From assembly GCA_040954595.2 (NCBI GenBank), contig CM082592.2:9052001-9116000 (forward strand): a stretch of 64,000 nt of DNA, in the 5' to 3' direction. Made by a program: the position numbers and the translations under genes. Origin of the DNA: Balanoglossus misakiensis (taxonomy: Eukaryota > Hemichordata). Positions 46,901-59,181 of this stretch are shown here, piece after piece. Within the stretch, counting starts at the first letter, position 1; the number at the start of each line of letters is the position of its first letter. The notes below the pieces were generated by a model. The model saw only the letters and a program-made list of their open reading frames with translations. It searched no databases and had not been told where the DNA came from.

Positions 46901-49654
46901 TCTCACTCGCTTCCTGATCTCTAGCATCCCTGCTCTTGCCCAGTAATGCATCACCTACAGCTGCCTCCTCCTCACAAGCACCGTCGCCTTGGTCACCATC
47001 TCTGATGTCTGTTGCCTGGAGATCTGCTGGGAGACCACAATCCCCTTCCGACTTGTTTGCAGGGTCACTGATGGTCTCTGGAGACTCTTTGGCAATGTTG
47101 TTCCACTTTGACGATGAAACAGCAGCGCCATTTTTCCTCCTGCAATTTCTTTTACCTTTTACATTTACTTGGACCTTCTTGCCAGACTTCTGATTAAGGT
47201 TATCACTTCCAAGTTTTCCCTCTGTAATGCTTCCTGCAGCAGAATCCTCCACATCATCACTGCTTTTCACATTATCACCCTTATCCACCTCCTCCTCCAA
47301 GCTGTTCTCCACAGCACTGACATCCATCTCTCTCTGATCTCCAGCGGCGTCCGCGCCGACACTATAGTTTGGACTGTCTCCCACCTTGACGGATGTGTTC
47401 TCCTGCAAGTTCTTGAGAGAAGTGTCAATCACATCCAAGCTGCTTTCGTTACTCATGTCGCTCAGATCGGGGGTTCTGGGCGTCAGGCACTTGTACAGAG
47501 GCACGTACATGCCACTTGCTCTCCTCTTCTGCTTCTTCTTACCGGAGTAAGCGTAACTGGCCCCAAACACAGAATCCCTGTCGTCAAAACTCCTGCTGGT
47601 GTTATCATCTGTCACGGAGGAGTCCACGCTCACTGAACCGGACCCACCTGCCATTTCGGGAGTTGTAGACGAGCATCTCCTCGATGTCTCGGCAGGATGA
47701 TCAGACACGCCCAGGTCTGCATCATCCGTAGTTTTTTCTGCCTTGACTTCTATTTTAGGTGTTCTGTGTCTGTCTGAAGCCACATCGCTGCACATGTTGG
47801 TACTTCCACAACTGTCCCTTTCACTTTGGCTCCCTTCATCTAAACCGCACTCGTTTTCCTCAACCGTCTTCGCTTTCTTCCAGGGGCTGCAGGCAGTATG
47901 GCAGGCTGAGGTTTCCTCTGTCTCTGAATTGCCCCTCTTCCCTGGAGATACAGCTTTTGGAGGCGCTGTTATCCCATGCGGGGAATTGGTATCCGTAGTA
48001 GAGTCTGGAGTCAGTGCCTGTGTCTCAGCACCAACCGAGTAATCATTAGCTGTTCCAGGGGTGCCGCTGTTTCTGCTTGGGCCTGGTTCAGCATTTCCTT
48101 GCTGTGAGCATGATCCTTCAAGGGTTGGAGAGTCACCACTGATCGGTGGAAGATCTTCTGGGGTGTCTCCTCCCTGAAGATTCTGCGTTGGAGGCATTTT
48201 ACGGGGAGTTACGACAGCGGCAGCTGCATCATCATCCATTTGACCTCTGCCCTCAGCCTCAGTTTTAACAGGAGATTGGGAAGGAGAACTGCTGGAATTC
48301 TCCGGTGGCGATTGCGGATCGCTTCCTGGACTCATGATAGCCGAAGACATATTCGTCAGCCAGTCCGCGTACATACTTTGAAACTGCACGTTTTTCCCCC
48401 CGCGCCTGGTCACAGACACGGGCGTGGTGTACCTGGACGCGTTACCGCCGAGACTCCTCCGCGAGGATCGGCGTGACGTCGACTGGTCTCTTGGGCTTTC
48501 GTCTGAGAGCGAGTCTTGCTTCTGATCAGAATCCTCTGTTTGGCTGACTTTCGGGTATTTCCTAGGCCGGCCCCTGGGTCTCTTGACTGTTGATTGGAGA
48601 GGACTACTAGGAGTGTTACTTGTTGTATCAGTTGAACTGTTCTCTGGCTTGCCTTGTCCTGCTTTGTTGGATGTCTCCATTTGCCCAGCTCTGCCCACCT
48701 TTGGATTCTTTTCGCTCGTGTCTTTAACATCCATTCTTTTGGGCTTATCTACGACACCTCTGGGATACCTCTCTCTTGTGATCCTTTGATCTGCAGCTTT
48801 GCTTCTGGTCGTTATTTGACGTCTGTTTTGAGCCGATCTGTGCTTGGAATTTGGATCTCGGACACTCTTCAGAAAAGTGATTTCATGATCCAGGGGTACA
48901 ATGCAACAGTTTTTAAGCAACATTGGTGGAGATAAATTGCCAGACGTCGGTGTTTCAACCTGGGAGGGAAAAAAAGATTGAAAACAAATGCTCAAGTCAA
49001 AGACATCATCGCAAAATATCCTGTAGGGTTCTCCAAGAAGATTAAAGGGGTAACCCTCTCTATTTCAATCAGCAGTTTCACTTTTGAAAGACAGAAAAGG
49101 GACTGGGCAAACAATAAAAGAAAAACATTCTACGAGTATCTTACCTTTGTTCTATCTGTTTCAGGTGAAGACACCGGTGTGATGTACGGAATAGTGTGTA
49201 CCATGGCAACAGTTGTAAGTTTTCCATCTTCTGAATCTATTAGAAATTACAAGGGGACATTCAGTAAGGTCATATGCCACTGAGCAGTTTGGACCAGCTA
49301 TCAGACAGCGCAGATGGCGAAATATTACTTTAGACAGTAGAAACAGTAGAAATTCACAAATTTTGACATGTGGCTGTATATGCAGTGTCAGTTACAGCAG
49401 TTACGAATAAGGATCACCTCACCTTTGTTTCCCATTACCGAATTATGTCCCGAGAGAGCATTGCCATTTCTCGAAACCTCATCACTCAGCTCATCGTTTT
49501 CACCTTCTCCATCATCCATGAAGCTGTAGGCATGAATGTCGTCCATGTGGCCAATCTTTGCAGCTTTTCGGGGACTTTTGCTCAGGAAGTCTTGCAGCTC
49601 CTGCGTGGGCTTGGGCTTACGCTGACTTCTCCGTGGCTCTTGCGTGGCCAGCAT
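43906..49654 (-). CDS. large nuclear protein, PRR14/PRR14L (Tantalus)-like
   Basis: Four minus-strand coding exons join in phase: 49654-49423, 49230-49145, 48959-44226 (4,734 nt) and 44004-43906, giving about 1,716 aa. The protein is polar, acidic and Ser-rich with basic patches and reads as largely disordered. Near residue 229 is an AT-hook (PRGRPRKYP). Around 1210-1250 lies KLYTTRG...NLETIFESPRP followed by MMTFKDPF, which resembles the Tantalus domain of PRR14, PRR14L and fly Tantalus (EIYTNKNY...ETIFEEP). Further landmarks are RRVSLRALEALYSD and DPLATFRRKRLSSMSGF, and a short end RQQLITEEEIAKDLWFSKLN on the last exon. PRR14 tethers heterochromatin to the lamina; whether this protein does so is inference. 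The frame upstream of ATG 49654 stays open to a possible acceptor (TAG at 49681-49679), so a further 5' exon is possible. The gene model is solid; the name is tentative. Confidence 0.7.
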
Positions 49655-50545
49655 TTTTGTTTCAATCAGAACTTTCTAGAATACTAATAGTGAAATAAAA
49701 CAGTGTTGTCTCATTTGGAGATGCAAAGTTTGTTAACATCGGATCCAATCATGGAGGTTGATTGTATTGTGATGCATTGGTATATATGTTATGCATTATG
49801 CAAGAGAGCAATGTGACAGTGACACGAGTGAGGTACGCCAAATCTTGGCTAAAAGTTTGCCATAATTCTAGTTACCTTCAAGGCAGGCAACCTATAAATA
49901 GAGATCATCGCATCGGAGAACAAAAATAACAAGCCGATCGTATTTAAACTGGGCTATTAAAATGCTCATGTTTTGAACTGGACCCTGATCGAGGTGTCAC
50001 TGTCAGTTGTTCCACCAATGTTTGAAACTTTATAAAGTCGATTTGAAAGCACTACTTACGTCTTATTAATAATCGCGATGAAATATATTTTCTTACATAC
50101 TACTGCACATCCGGATTTCCTAATGAGAATACATATAAAGAATAAATCAATAAGATATCGAGCAACTTCGGTGACTGTTGTCCTTTTCAGTTGAAATTGA
50201 TCGAATGTGCCGCTTCGGCTGTTGTGACCTTTACACTAAGGCCACGCAGCCTACTGTTAATTCTTTCCAAGAACGACAGTATTTTGCGTTAGTTTAGCGA
50301 TATTTATCTTATCAATACAAAAATAATTGTGTCTACATAATAAATGGTGTAATACGTAGTGATAATACAGCATTGCCCCAAATTCTGAAACATTTATAAC
50401 TAATTTTCTCTAAGTCCTGTATATCACTACTAAGCTGAGGGTTTTTCTGTCCCGTGATGCTTTTTCAAAATGGTGGCCTAGAGTCAATGTGGTGAACACG
50501 TTTTTTTCTGTCTTTCGCGATATCGATAAATGATAACCGTGAGAG
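49655..50545. promoter_or_regulatory. divergent promoter region of the PRR14-like gene and RUSF1
   Basis: About 890 bp lie between two start codons that face away from each other. It includes AAAATGGTGGC (50467-50477, a weak YY1-type match). The 5' exon of the minus-strand gene probably starts here as well. Confidence 0.4.
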
Positions 50546-53500
50546 ATGGAAACTATCGTGTGTGAGGAACAGTATGGTTCTCACAGTACTGCCATACGCT
50601 ACAGAAAAGGTGACGATGGTCTCATTCGCAAGATAACTGGAAGAGATCGCCGTTTCTCTTCCGTGTCTCAGTTCTTCCGGGTGAGAACTGTAATATTGTT
50701 TGTAAACATATGTACCGTGATCTGGATACTGAGGGTCATGACCGGCTCGTAAGAGCTAACAAATAAAACTAAAACTACCATGGGTACCTTAAGCGAAGAT
50801 AGCTTTTCGTATCAATAGTTCGAAGTAGAAACAGAGTTTCGGGCTGGATTCCCTACCATCTGCTATGGATCTCCCCGGGGGACCCGCACATATAGAGCAG
50901 TGGGCACTCCTACCTCCATGATACCTCCGTAATTCCCAGGCTGTGCTGCCCCCGTGCAGTGGAATGATAATTAAACACACACCAAAATGAAATATATTGG
51001 CAAACTCATTAAAAAATATGCACACACATATAAAAAATACATGAAATGATACGACAATATAATCTAAGTACAATGCATTCTACTTTCTTCATGCGTGTAG
51101 CATTCAAATTTAAGGAGAAGTAAATCCTTTTTTACCTATTTACTTTCCAGTCTGTGTTCCTACCACAAGGTTATCCTGAGAGTGTCAGTGAAGACTATTT
51201 GACTTATCAATTTTGGGATACTGTACAGGTAACATTTGGTATTTTTGTACTAGAGGATACTGACCTCCATGTTCAGTTTGCATTGGCGAATCACAACACA
51301 GATTATAGATAAGGTGTGTTATAAAAGAAGTTGCTTTCGTGTTCATTCACATCATCATTCTTAATTCCATGCAGGCATTTTGTAGCTATCTCACTGGAAC
51401 CTTGGCAACGCAGGCAATGTTAAAAGGAGTAGGAGTTGGCGATGAAACTGCAACACCAATGGCTGCAACAATCACCTGGATTCTCAAAGGTCAGATTGGT
51501 GTATTTATGAACGTAGTTACACAACCTTTATTACCTAGCTTTCAAAGAGGTTTATGGAATACAGTGGTCTTGTAATGCAGGGCCAGGCTTTTCCTGCTGT
51601 ACACTAGAGAATTGTAAAGTCACACTAGGCACAATCTGGATCTGTTTCTCTTTCAGATGGCACAGGTATGACTGGAAGAATTCTTTTTGCATGGATGCAA
51701 GGGTAGGCATTTACACTGTGCATCTTGTTGATGATGGTGGTTCGAATAGGGAAACCAAAGTTTCTGTCATGCCCAGAGATATGAATATTTTTTTATCCTA
51801 AGTGCACCTGTCAAGGAATGATCATTCTATTGAAACAAGTACATTGAAAATATTGAAGGAAAATGCACATCAGTCTCCCATCTCTGAATTTCTGTCGTGT
51901 TTTATCTTCACAACTACAGAACCAACCTTGACCATGACTGTAAACGATGGAGACTGTTTGCTGATGTGCTGAATGACTTTGCACTGTGTCTGGAACTGTC
52001 TTCCCCGCTCTTTCCATCAGAATACTTCAGATACGTTGCCTGTTTCTCTGGCTTGTGTAAGGTGAGGAAAATGAGTTGATGGCCAACAAAAGCATGCATA
52101 GATTCATTGTATTAAAACCCACTTGTTAGGGTAACTTTGATACGTAGAAGATGATGCTTACAATGTTTTTGAAATATAATTTTCAGTCTTTAGTTGGATG
52201 TGCTGGTGGAGCCACCAGAGCTGCGCTGACCATGCACCAAGCCCGTAGGAACAATATGGCGGATGTCTCAGCTAAGGATGGAAGCCAGGTTGGTAATGAA
52301 TCCAGTATTGCATGTACTTACAATGTTGAATAACATTTATCAAGTCTCCATGCATTTTGTCAGTCCTAAAGTTCAGCAAGTATTGTTAAGTATACTGTAG
52401 CATCATCTCATTCATTTCTGTTGTCATGGTAAGTTCCAAAAACGAAATGATCATTGATCTGATTGTACACTGCTGTCATCCACAGGAAACCATGGTTAAT
52501 CTACTTGGCTTGTTGGTTGGTTTGGTCGTCACGCCGATGGTGGCAGGCAACCCGCAGTAAGTTTAGTTTCCATATGTCTACATTGTGTACTCACTCAAAT
52601 AGTTTTGTGAACTTTTTTTCACTTCCATGATTGCCTTTTTCTTGCAGACTGATGTGGACTTTATTTGCCGTGTTCACTGTCTTGCACCTCTTCGCAAACT
52701 ACCGGGCGGTGACCTGTGTCGTCATGGAAACTGTGAACCAGGCAAGACTCCACATCATTGTCAGAGATTATCTGCAAGACTCAGGAGGTCACACAGCCAG
52801 TCTGAAAGAGGTCAACAGAGCTGAGCCAGTTCTCTGGAGTAAGAGAGTAAATTGATCAATTGATGTTTCAACTACCGTCTGATTGTAGTCTGGCTGCAAG
52901 ATGCCACCGGTGTAACTGTCAGCTGTTTTTATTTCGGTATTTTTGTTATGTGTGTCAACTCACAGGTCTTAAAATATTATGAGTACACAGCATTTAGCTT
53001 ATCAACGCATTTTCTGAATCCTGTGCAGGGCAACAGAAATTATTCAGGATCAACCTGGGAACAGAATTCAGCAAAGTCATTCACAGGTATGTACTGACTC
53101 TTTCGAGTTTGACCATAGTCTCAGTATCAATACAGAATAACTCAGTTCTAGTAAAACTTTCAGATTATTTAAGATTCGATTGATGACAGGTCCTCTTTTG
53201 ATTTCAGTGTTGATGAGTTACAACAGCACCTCCATGGCAGAAAAGACAGCCGCCATTTGCTGGGTGTTGACAAAGCAAACAACATCAACATTGTTCTGCA
53301 TCGCGACTGCAGTGCAAAGGACGTCTTAAGAAGCTGTTTCCATGCAGAAATCATTGAATTTGTATTCGGGCAAGTCAAGTTGGGCAAGGTAAGTGCCAAT
53401 CTGAACTCGGAAATTACTTTTTATAGCCTTCATACTTACAAATCTGCCTCAACAGTCGGAAAGAGTTGATTCTTTTGTTTTTATAACCAGCAACTCTCAT

Positions 53501-53882
53501 ATGTTCTCTTGCAGACTCCGCCTTCATTCCGGCTGCGAGATACAGATTCCCTGATGAGTGAGCTAGTCACATTAGCACGAAAAAGTAAGTGATAAAAACA
53601 CAAGGTCATAATATTTGCCTGTTAAAACATCATGTGAGGATCTCAACAATAACAATCTCATGCATTTTCCTCCTCTTTTTTCAAAATCCAGACCAACCTT
53701 TATCAGAATTCAACTTCATGGACATGGTGCATGTATCACAGAGCCTATCTGAGAAACTGTTTCCTGGTTTTGTGGCGGAACTCAAGCAATCAGGCTGGGT
53801 CACGGAATACAATCTGCTTGGTCCGGATGAGTGGAGAGCTGACTGGAACCTCGATGGAATCTCGGACAAAAAGATGTACTGA
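50546..53882 (+). CDS. RUSF1: RUS family member 1 (DUF647)
   Basis: The animal member of the plant ROOT UVB SENSITIVE (DUF647) family; its biochemical work is unknown. Twelve exons join in phase: 50546-50680, 51151-51228, 51375-51489, 51657-51702, 51920-52061, 52187-52288, 52486-52556, 52648-52838, 53029-53086, 53208-53388, 53515-53584 and 53692-53882, giving 459 aa (human 468). Family blocks in order: SVFLPQGYPESVSEDYLTYQ, LTGTLATQAMLKGVGVGDE, DGTGMTGRILFAWMQG, CKRWRLFADVLND, AGGATRAALTMHQARRNNMA (the most conserved stretch), DVSAKDGSQETMVNLLGLL and NYRAVTCVVMET. The middle has several hydrophobic, probably membrane-associated segments. The exon 6 donor (GTTGGT) is weak but the phase and homology demand it. 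The ATG chosen is the only one before the conserved region. Confidence 0.95.
50780..50960. other. GC-rich segment inside RUSF1 intron 1
   Basis: About 180 bp clearly richer in GC than the AT-rich intron around it, with CTCCCCGGGGGA near 50870 and TTCGAAG near 50820. It lacks a reading frame and does not match any small RNA I can recognise. It may be a decayed repeat. Confidence 0.25.
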
Positions 53883-56800
53883 ATGGTATAATACTGAGTT
53901 AATCACCAAAGTGTTAAATTTAATCAAAACACCAAAGAAATGAAGTATATATTTATTGTTAATTCAATGTCAGTGTTTGAAAATTTCCATTATAGTGACC
54001 ATGACGTGATGTTGTCTGTACTGCTGGCAACATAAGTTGCTGGTGCGGCCAACATTTCAAAACGAAAGTACCTATATCTACTCTTGAAGAGGGAGCTATG
54101 TTCATTCATGGCGTGATATCGACTCGTGCTTTTTGACAGGCAGGCGCGCGCATCTTCGCGATCCGAGGAAAATATTCACCAGTGCTGACGGGATGTTTAT
54201 CAATATTAAGAATGGAATTTTCACAAAGAAAGTCACTCGTAAAAAGAAATTTCCCCACAGAAGCCATGACAACATTGAGAAAATTGGTGCCACTCGTTAT
54301 CCACGCATGTCGTGTATTGAAAGGAAATTGAATGCAATGATATTAAACCTCCCAGCATCGTCTTGTCTATTGAGCAAGTGAAACGGATAGAGAATTAGAC
54401 TGGCGCCGGCTCTTCAATTTTCAAGACTCCATTCTCCGATGTATTTGTTCAGAAGTGTTCCGGATTCGTCATCGAAATTGAAAAGCCGGAAGATTATTTC
54501 ACGGAGTTTATTTTCCACCGCCATGGACTCATTAACAACTGTACGACGTCAAACAATGTTGTGTCGTTGTGATTAGATGGGTACGGTACACCCACCAGTG
54601 TGTGTGATTTTAATGTTATATTTCCATGACAACCGACCAGAAATTACCCGATGCAAGACAACTGTGGCACTCAAAATATACGTCTATCAGTTGGCATGAA
54701 AGTACTTTGACGCTGTTATTTCACCCCCCCCCGTTTCCCATCCGCGTAGCACCACTGAGCGTAAATCGTGTACAGCAAGTGCGAATACGTGCAATAAATC
54801 ATAATTACACCCAATAAAGCGAGCCATTACAAAGTTCTACTAAATCCAAAATCTCATTTCCAAAAAGGAAAAAAATTAGGTCAGTTCGTTCCACTTGTAC
54901 TTAATTTGACCTTGGGGGAAATATTGAGCTACTTGAAAGTGAACCTAAATTGCCTAATAACCTGAAAACAAAGTCGCTTCACCGCCGATACGTCGATTTG
55001 TCTTTATCGTGCCGGAATTTCCTGATACACGAATATTTCCGGGCCCGGCTTCGGAGAGCAAACATGTTTCCGTATTGTTCTCGTGACCAACAAATAAACC
55101 TCACCAGAAGTCAGTTTTTCCCGCATAAAAATGAATATTTGGATAAATTTTTGCTGTTGTGAAAGCTTGTAAAATGTAACTCAGGACACATTCTTGAAGA
55201 AGCTGAAAGTTTCATTGTACGAGTCGACTACTCCTTGAAGCGTTTCATTTGTAACGGACGCTTACGGATCAGACTCGCGTGAAATACCTGGCTCTCTCGG
55301 GTCTGCGCGCCAATAGAGAATAAAACAACTCCGGAAAGGGATACAGTTAAATGTTTAACTATTTATATCTAACCAGATCGGCAAGTGGGTAGGATTGAAT
55401 TACCTTTTCAGAAATCGATAAAAGTAGAACATTAATCAAAAGCAGGGAACGGGAGCTTGATATTCTGGCGGTATGTTTTTTCAACATCAAACCGCATTCA
55501 TAAATGAAACGCGCCATTGACAGAATCTTTAAGTTTGTGGCACGTTTATGAAAGTTGCATGAGAGGGTTTCTCGACACAGATGACATAAATACAAAGATA
55601 CGACACGAGAGGATAAATTCTAGTTCCTTCTTTGTTGCATTATTTATGTAAAATGCTAAATTAAAGAAAATACATAATACCAGTGGACTTAACTTAAAAG
55701 CAAAATTGAAAGTGCCTGAAGTTAGTTGTAAAAGATGCAGATCCCCCAATGATACACAGCGAAATAATCAACTTTTTCCCCCATCGCGAGCGTGTGACAT
55801 TAAATAATTTATGGGTCGCAACTGAAGAGGTTTAATTTTGATCGTTTATTATTAAAGTTCTTTTGTCTTTCTTCTCCGTGCGTGCCCCAAGGAAACGGAA
55901 GATCATATTTCTCAGAGCGCGAAGAATAATCGGATTTTTTTCATCGACTTTATTGTACTTGAGAATTCTGATGGCCCCATTACCTTGAGAATTTTCACAC
56001 TATATCGTTTTATGCAAAAAATGCATCGCAAATTCCAGGGCAGTGGATAGCTCGCGTAGAGTTCATTATTTCATGAAACTAGTATTTATTGACACTTTCA
56101 TCATCCCCTGAAAGACGTTTAACATAGCCGCCGTCTCATTACAATGTACTTCTCAAGTTAGTGAGAGTGGCCGTTAAGTATTATAGCTTACGCATGCAGA
56201 AGTAGCTAATTTTCAGAGAAAAACTTTCGTCAATTTTGCCCGTGGATTTGCGGTAAGGAGCATTGTCAGATGTAAAGGTCAACAGAGTATTAAGATTTAG
56301 CTCTTTGGGCTATATATTAAGGCCAACAGTGTTTTCGCGAGAGGGGATGGGTATGACCCCGTGTGTGTGTAGAACGAATGGCTATTTCTGGAGCCTTTAA
56401 TATGAAGATAAATAGTCACCTTGACACGTTGATGGAACGCGGGGGTAAAAAGATGAGAGCTGCTCATCGATCTTGTCTTAATCGTCCCCGTTCAGTTCAT
56501 AGCACGCGTATTTGTCACAGCAAAAGGTGTGACTAGGCGATTTATAGGACGTATATTTTCTGCTAATGTTCACGTCGTTCCAAATACGGGAATACAGAAT
56601 GAGGCACTTCCCTCCACCTTGGCAAGAAATGGTCACGTGATCTTCTAATCCATTTGAAGACGAAAAGGTCAGGTTTTGTTGACGTTGTTTTGAATGGCGA
56701 ACCGCTGTAATCATTTTAGAGTATTCAGCATGAATCTACAAATTGGCGCTGCGGAGTTGATATCGAATTTCGAATATTAGTTTTCTGAAAAACCAAATTG

Positions 56801-59180
56801 CCAGCAACAGTGTACCGTACGGTGTTTTCTACAAATAACGAATTATTCCTTTTTCTTCTTCTGATGGATTAGAATTTCGCTTAGACGTCATAAGCCGCAG
56901 ACCTCTCTTCATATCCAGTGACACGATTAAGATTATGTTCTTACAGGAGAGTTGTGGGTGTTCGCGAATCTTTAATCGTGGTCGACGTGTGTTTCCACTC
57001 GGTATGCTTTCCATTAAAACGTTTCTTGCGTTAAAATCATCCCCCCTGATCCCCGTGGGCATCGGAGGCGCAACCGGACGAAGCCGAATCGGTGACAGCG
57101 GTCATTTGTCAATGAAAATAACGATTTCGAGCCGTGGGTTGATGTAGAATTAAGTCAACACTGATGATCAGGGGATGGATTCATCTTGAATGCAAAACCA
57201 AAATCAGAGAAGGGACCGATATCGCGTATATAATCTTTTTGGGTGATGTCAGTACGTGAAGTTTAAAAGTCATACCTCAAACCATGGCAACAGTTTCTGT
57301 GTACGGAAAAAGCGAGACCACGCACAGTTTTTCTTAGATGCGTCACGGTAAAATACAAGATATACGTGACGTCATAGAGATTTTCCACCTGGAAATATTC
57401 CCGTGCTGCAAACGAAATTCGCCATCAAATTGGTTAAACTAATCTCGGCGAAGCTGCACGCGGGGCAAGACCCTATTTCTCTGCGTAAACAAGCGAGCGA
57501 GCCGCTTATCGCGACACGAGATTTTATCAAAGCGGTGATTGGAAATACGACCTAACTCCGGTCTGTCTGCGGGCGATTTCATTGAACAGCAAATTGCCAG
57601 TTTGTGCCCGTCTCTTTTCGAATGAACGTCGTTTCCAATCCGATCATATACTCCCGACAGTCTCCAAATTTTATTACTGGGTTGAATTTCATAAACGTTG
57701 TACTTTACGGGAAGATAAATTAACAATTACAAACTGACAGCTCATTGTGAGCGCAAGATGACGAATTGAATGTACCGCACTCTCTTTCGAGGTTGAAGAT
57801 TGGCAGCTTCGTTTCATCACGCGAATAACATTATGGGGCAATTGGACAACATGCCTTCGCTCTCCAAGGGACATTTCATGATTACATGTCAAGGGGGCAC
57901 AAAATGTTTACTTGAAGTAAAATGTATCTGTCTGTGAGTGTCAACGAGTGTGGAGAACCCGGACGACATATATTCAGCGGTCACCGAGTCAATGAAACAG
58001 CCACACAAACAGTTAACGTGTTTAACGATGGCAAGTTTATTACACATATTAAGTAAAATAATGACGCAATCTGCTACCCCAGGAAACAATCCGTCACTCT
58101 GGGCGTCGTGTGCACCCCGTCCCGTCGGCCTTGGCACGAAGTCGGGGAACGTGCGACGTTACACATGTACATGCCATGATTGCGTTGGTGTCAAGTCATG
58201 CGCAGAATCGTTCTTCGCATGTACCGGTGAACCCCGCAGTTCGGTCACGGTCAAGGCCATGGCTGAGATAAACAGAACACGCAACTGGATTTTGTCTCTG
58301 TAAATGAAAATATCTATTATCATTGTCTGAATTTGGCAAATTTGGTTACAGACCTTGGCTAAATTTGGACGGTTTTTCATTCAATAATTATAAATAAGCG
58401 TAATATACGGCAGATTCCTATCAAGATTGTAACCGGCGCATATACGCGTGTACGGAGACAATCGACAGTGATTTTCTCACTAATTAGCCAAATTATCTAA
58501 GTACATGTACAGCTTGTGCTATTTTTTGAACAAAAATAAGCCAACGATAGCAAGATTGTCGTCATTGCACACCTGTTATCAACCCAACATGTATATGAAT
58601 CGACCTTGTTGCGTGCGCACACAACTACTCTACGTCATCGACTTACAAAAAATAAACTACGCAAACTTGGCAGTGTAAGATCTTCCTGAAGAAGTCGTTT
58701 ACAAAACTACTGTAGTGCAAACCCGCGAGGCATGACGTGTTTCTTGGACGGTATATTTGTCAAATGCCAATCTGATTAAAACCATCTATAGGCGCTTAGC
58801 GTGAGATCCATCGAAGGCCCGCATCGAAGGAATTGTTTTGTAACGTTTTGTGTAAATCCACAGTGCTTTCGGTGCCAAAGGCAACGAGTGATGTAATTTA
58901 AATATTTAATTGTAAATAATATTTTCATTTGCTAAAGTTACATCTAGTATGTGTTAAGGTAGTATTTTTTCTTTGTTTTCAAGGACCATCGTACACTACC
59001 TTAAATTGAGCTTGGATGGAATATCGTGTTACGAGTAAAAATTTGACATTCATGAAATGCTACTTAATATATATATATTATAGACTTTATCCAATATAAC
59101 ATTTTTTGCAAAGCGTTGTAGCTTGATTGGCATAATTATTTACAAGTGCCGAGGATGGCAAGTGCCAACCGGATTCCCTC
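53883..59180. other. 5.3 kb gene-poor region
   Basis: No supported gene. The many short open frames have poor start contexts and no protein similarity. Compared with the introns to the left the DNA has more CpG and less simple sequence, so it could hold regulatory elements for a gene to the right. Small features: a C run near 54725, a TA repeat near 59070, and CAATCTGATTAAAA at about 58769, the start sequence of the hairpin element at 42911. Confidence 0.5.
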
Positions 59181-59181
59181 C

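Noticed and set aside
44201-48935. Many plus-strand frames of 70-155 codons within the PRR14-like exon.
   Set aside because: They mirror the 4.7 kb minus-strand exon and have no splice or homology support.
50850-50960. Possible small structural RNA (U1- or 5S-like) in RUSF1 intron 1.
   Set aside because: Only short chance matches such as GCCTGGGAAT to 5S; the conserved parts of U1, U2, U4, U5 and 5S RNAs are missing.
57938-58303. A 121-codon plus-strand frame that reads somewhat protein-like.
   Set aside because: It starts at GTG, has no splice or homology support and lies in a gene-poor stretch.
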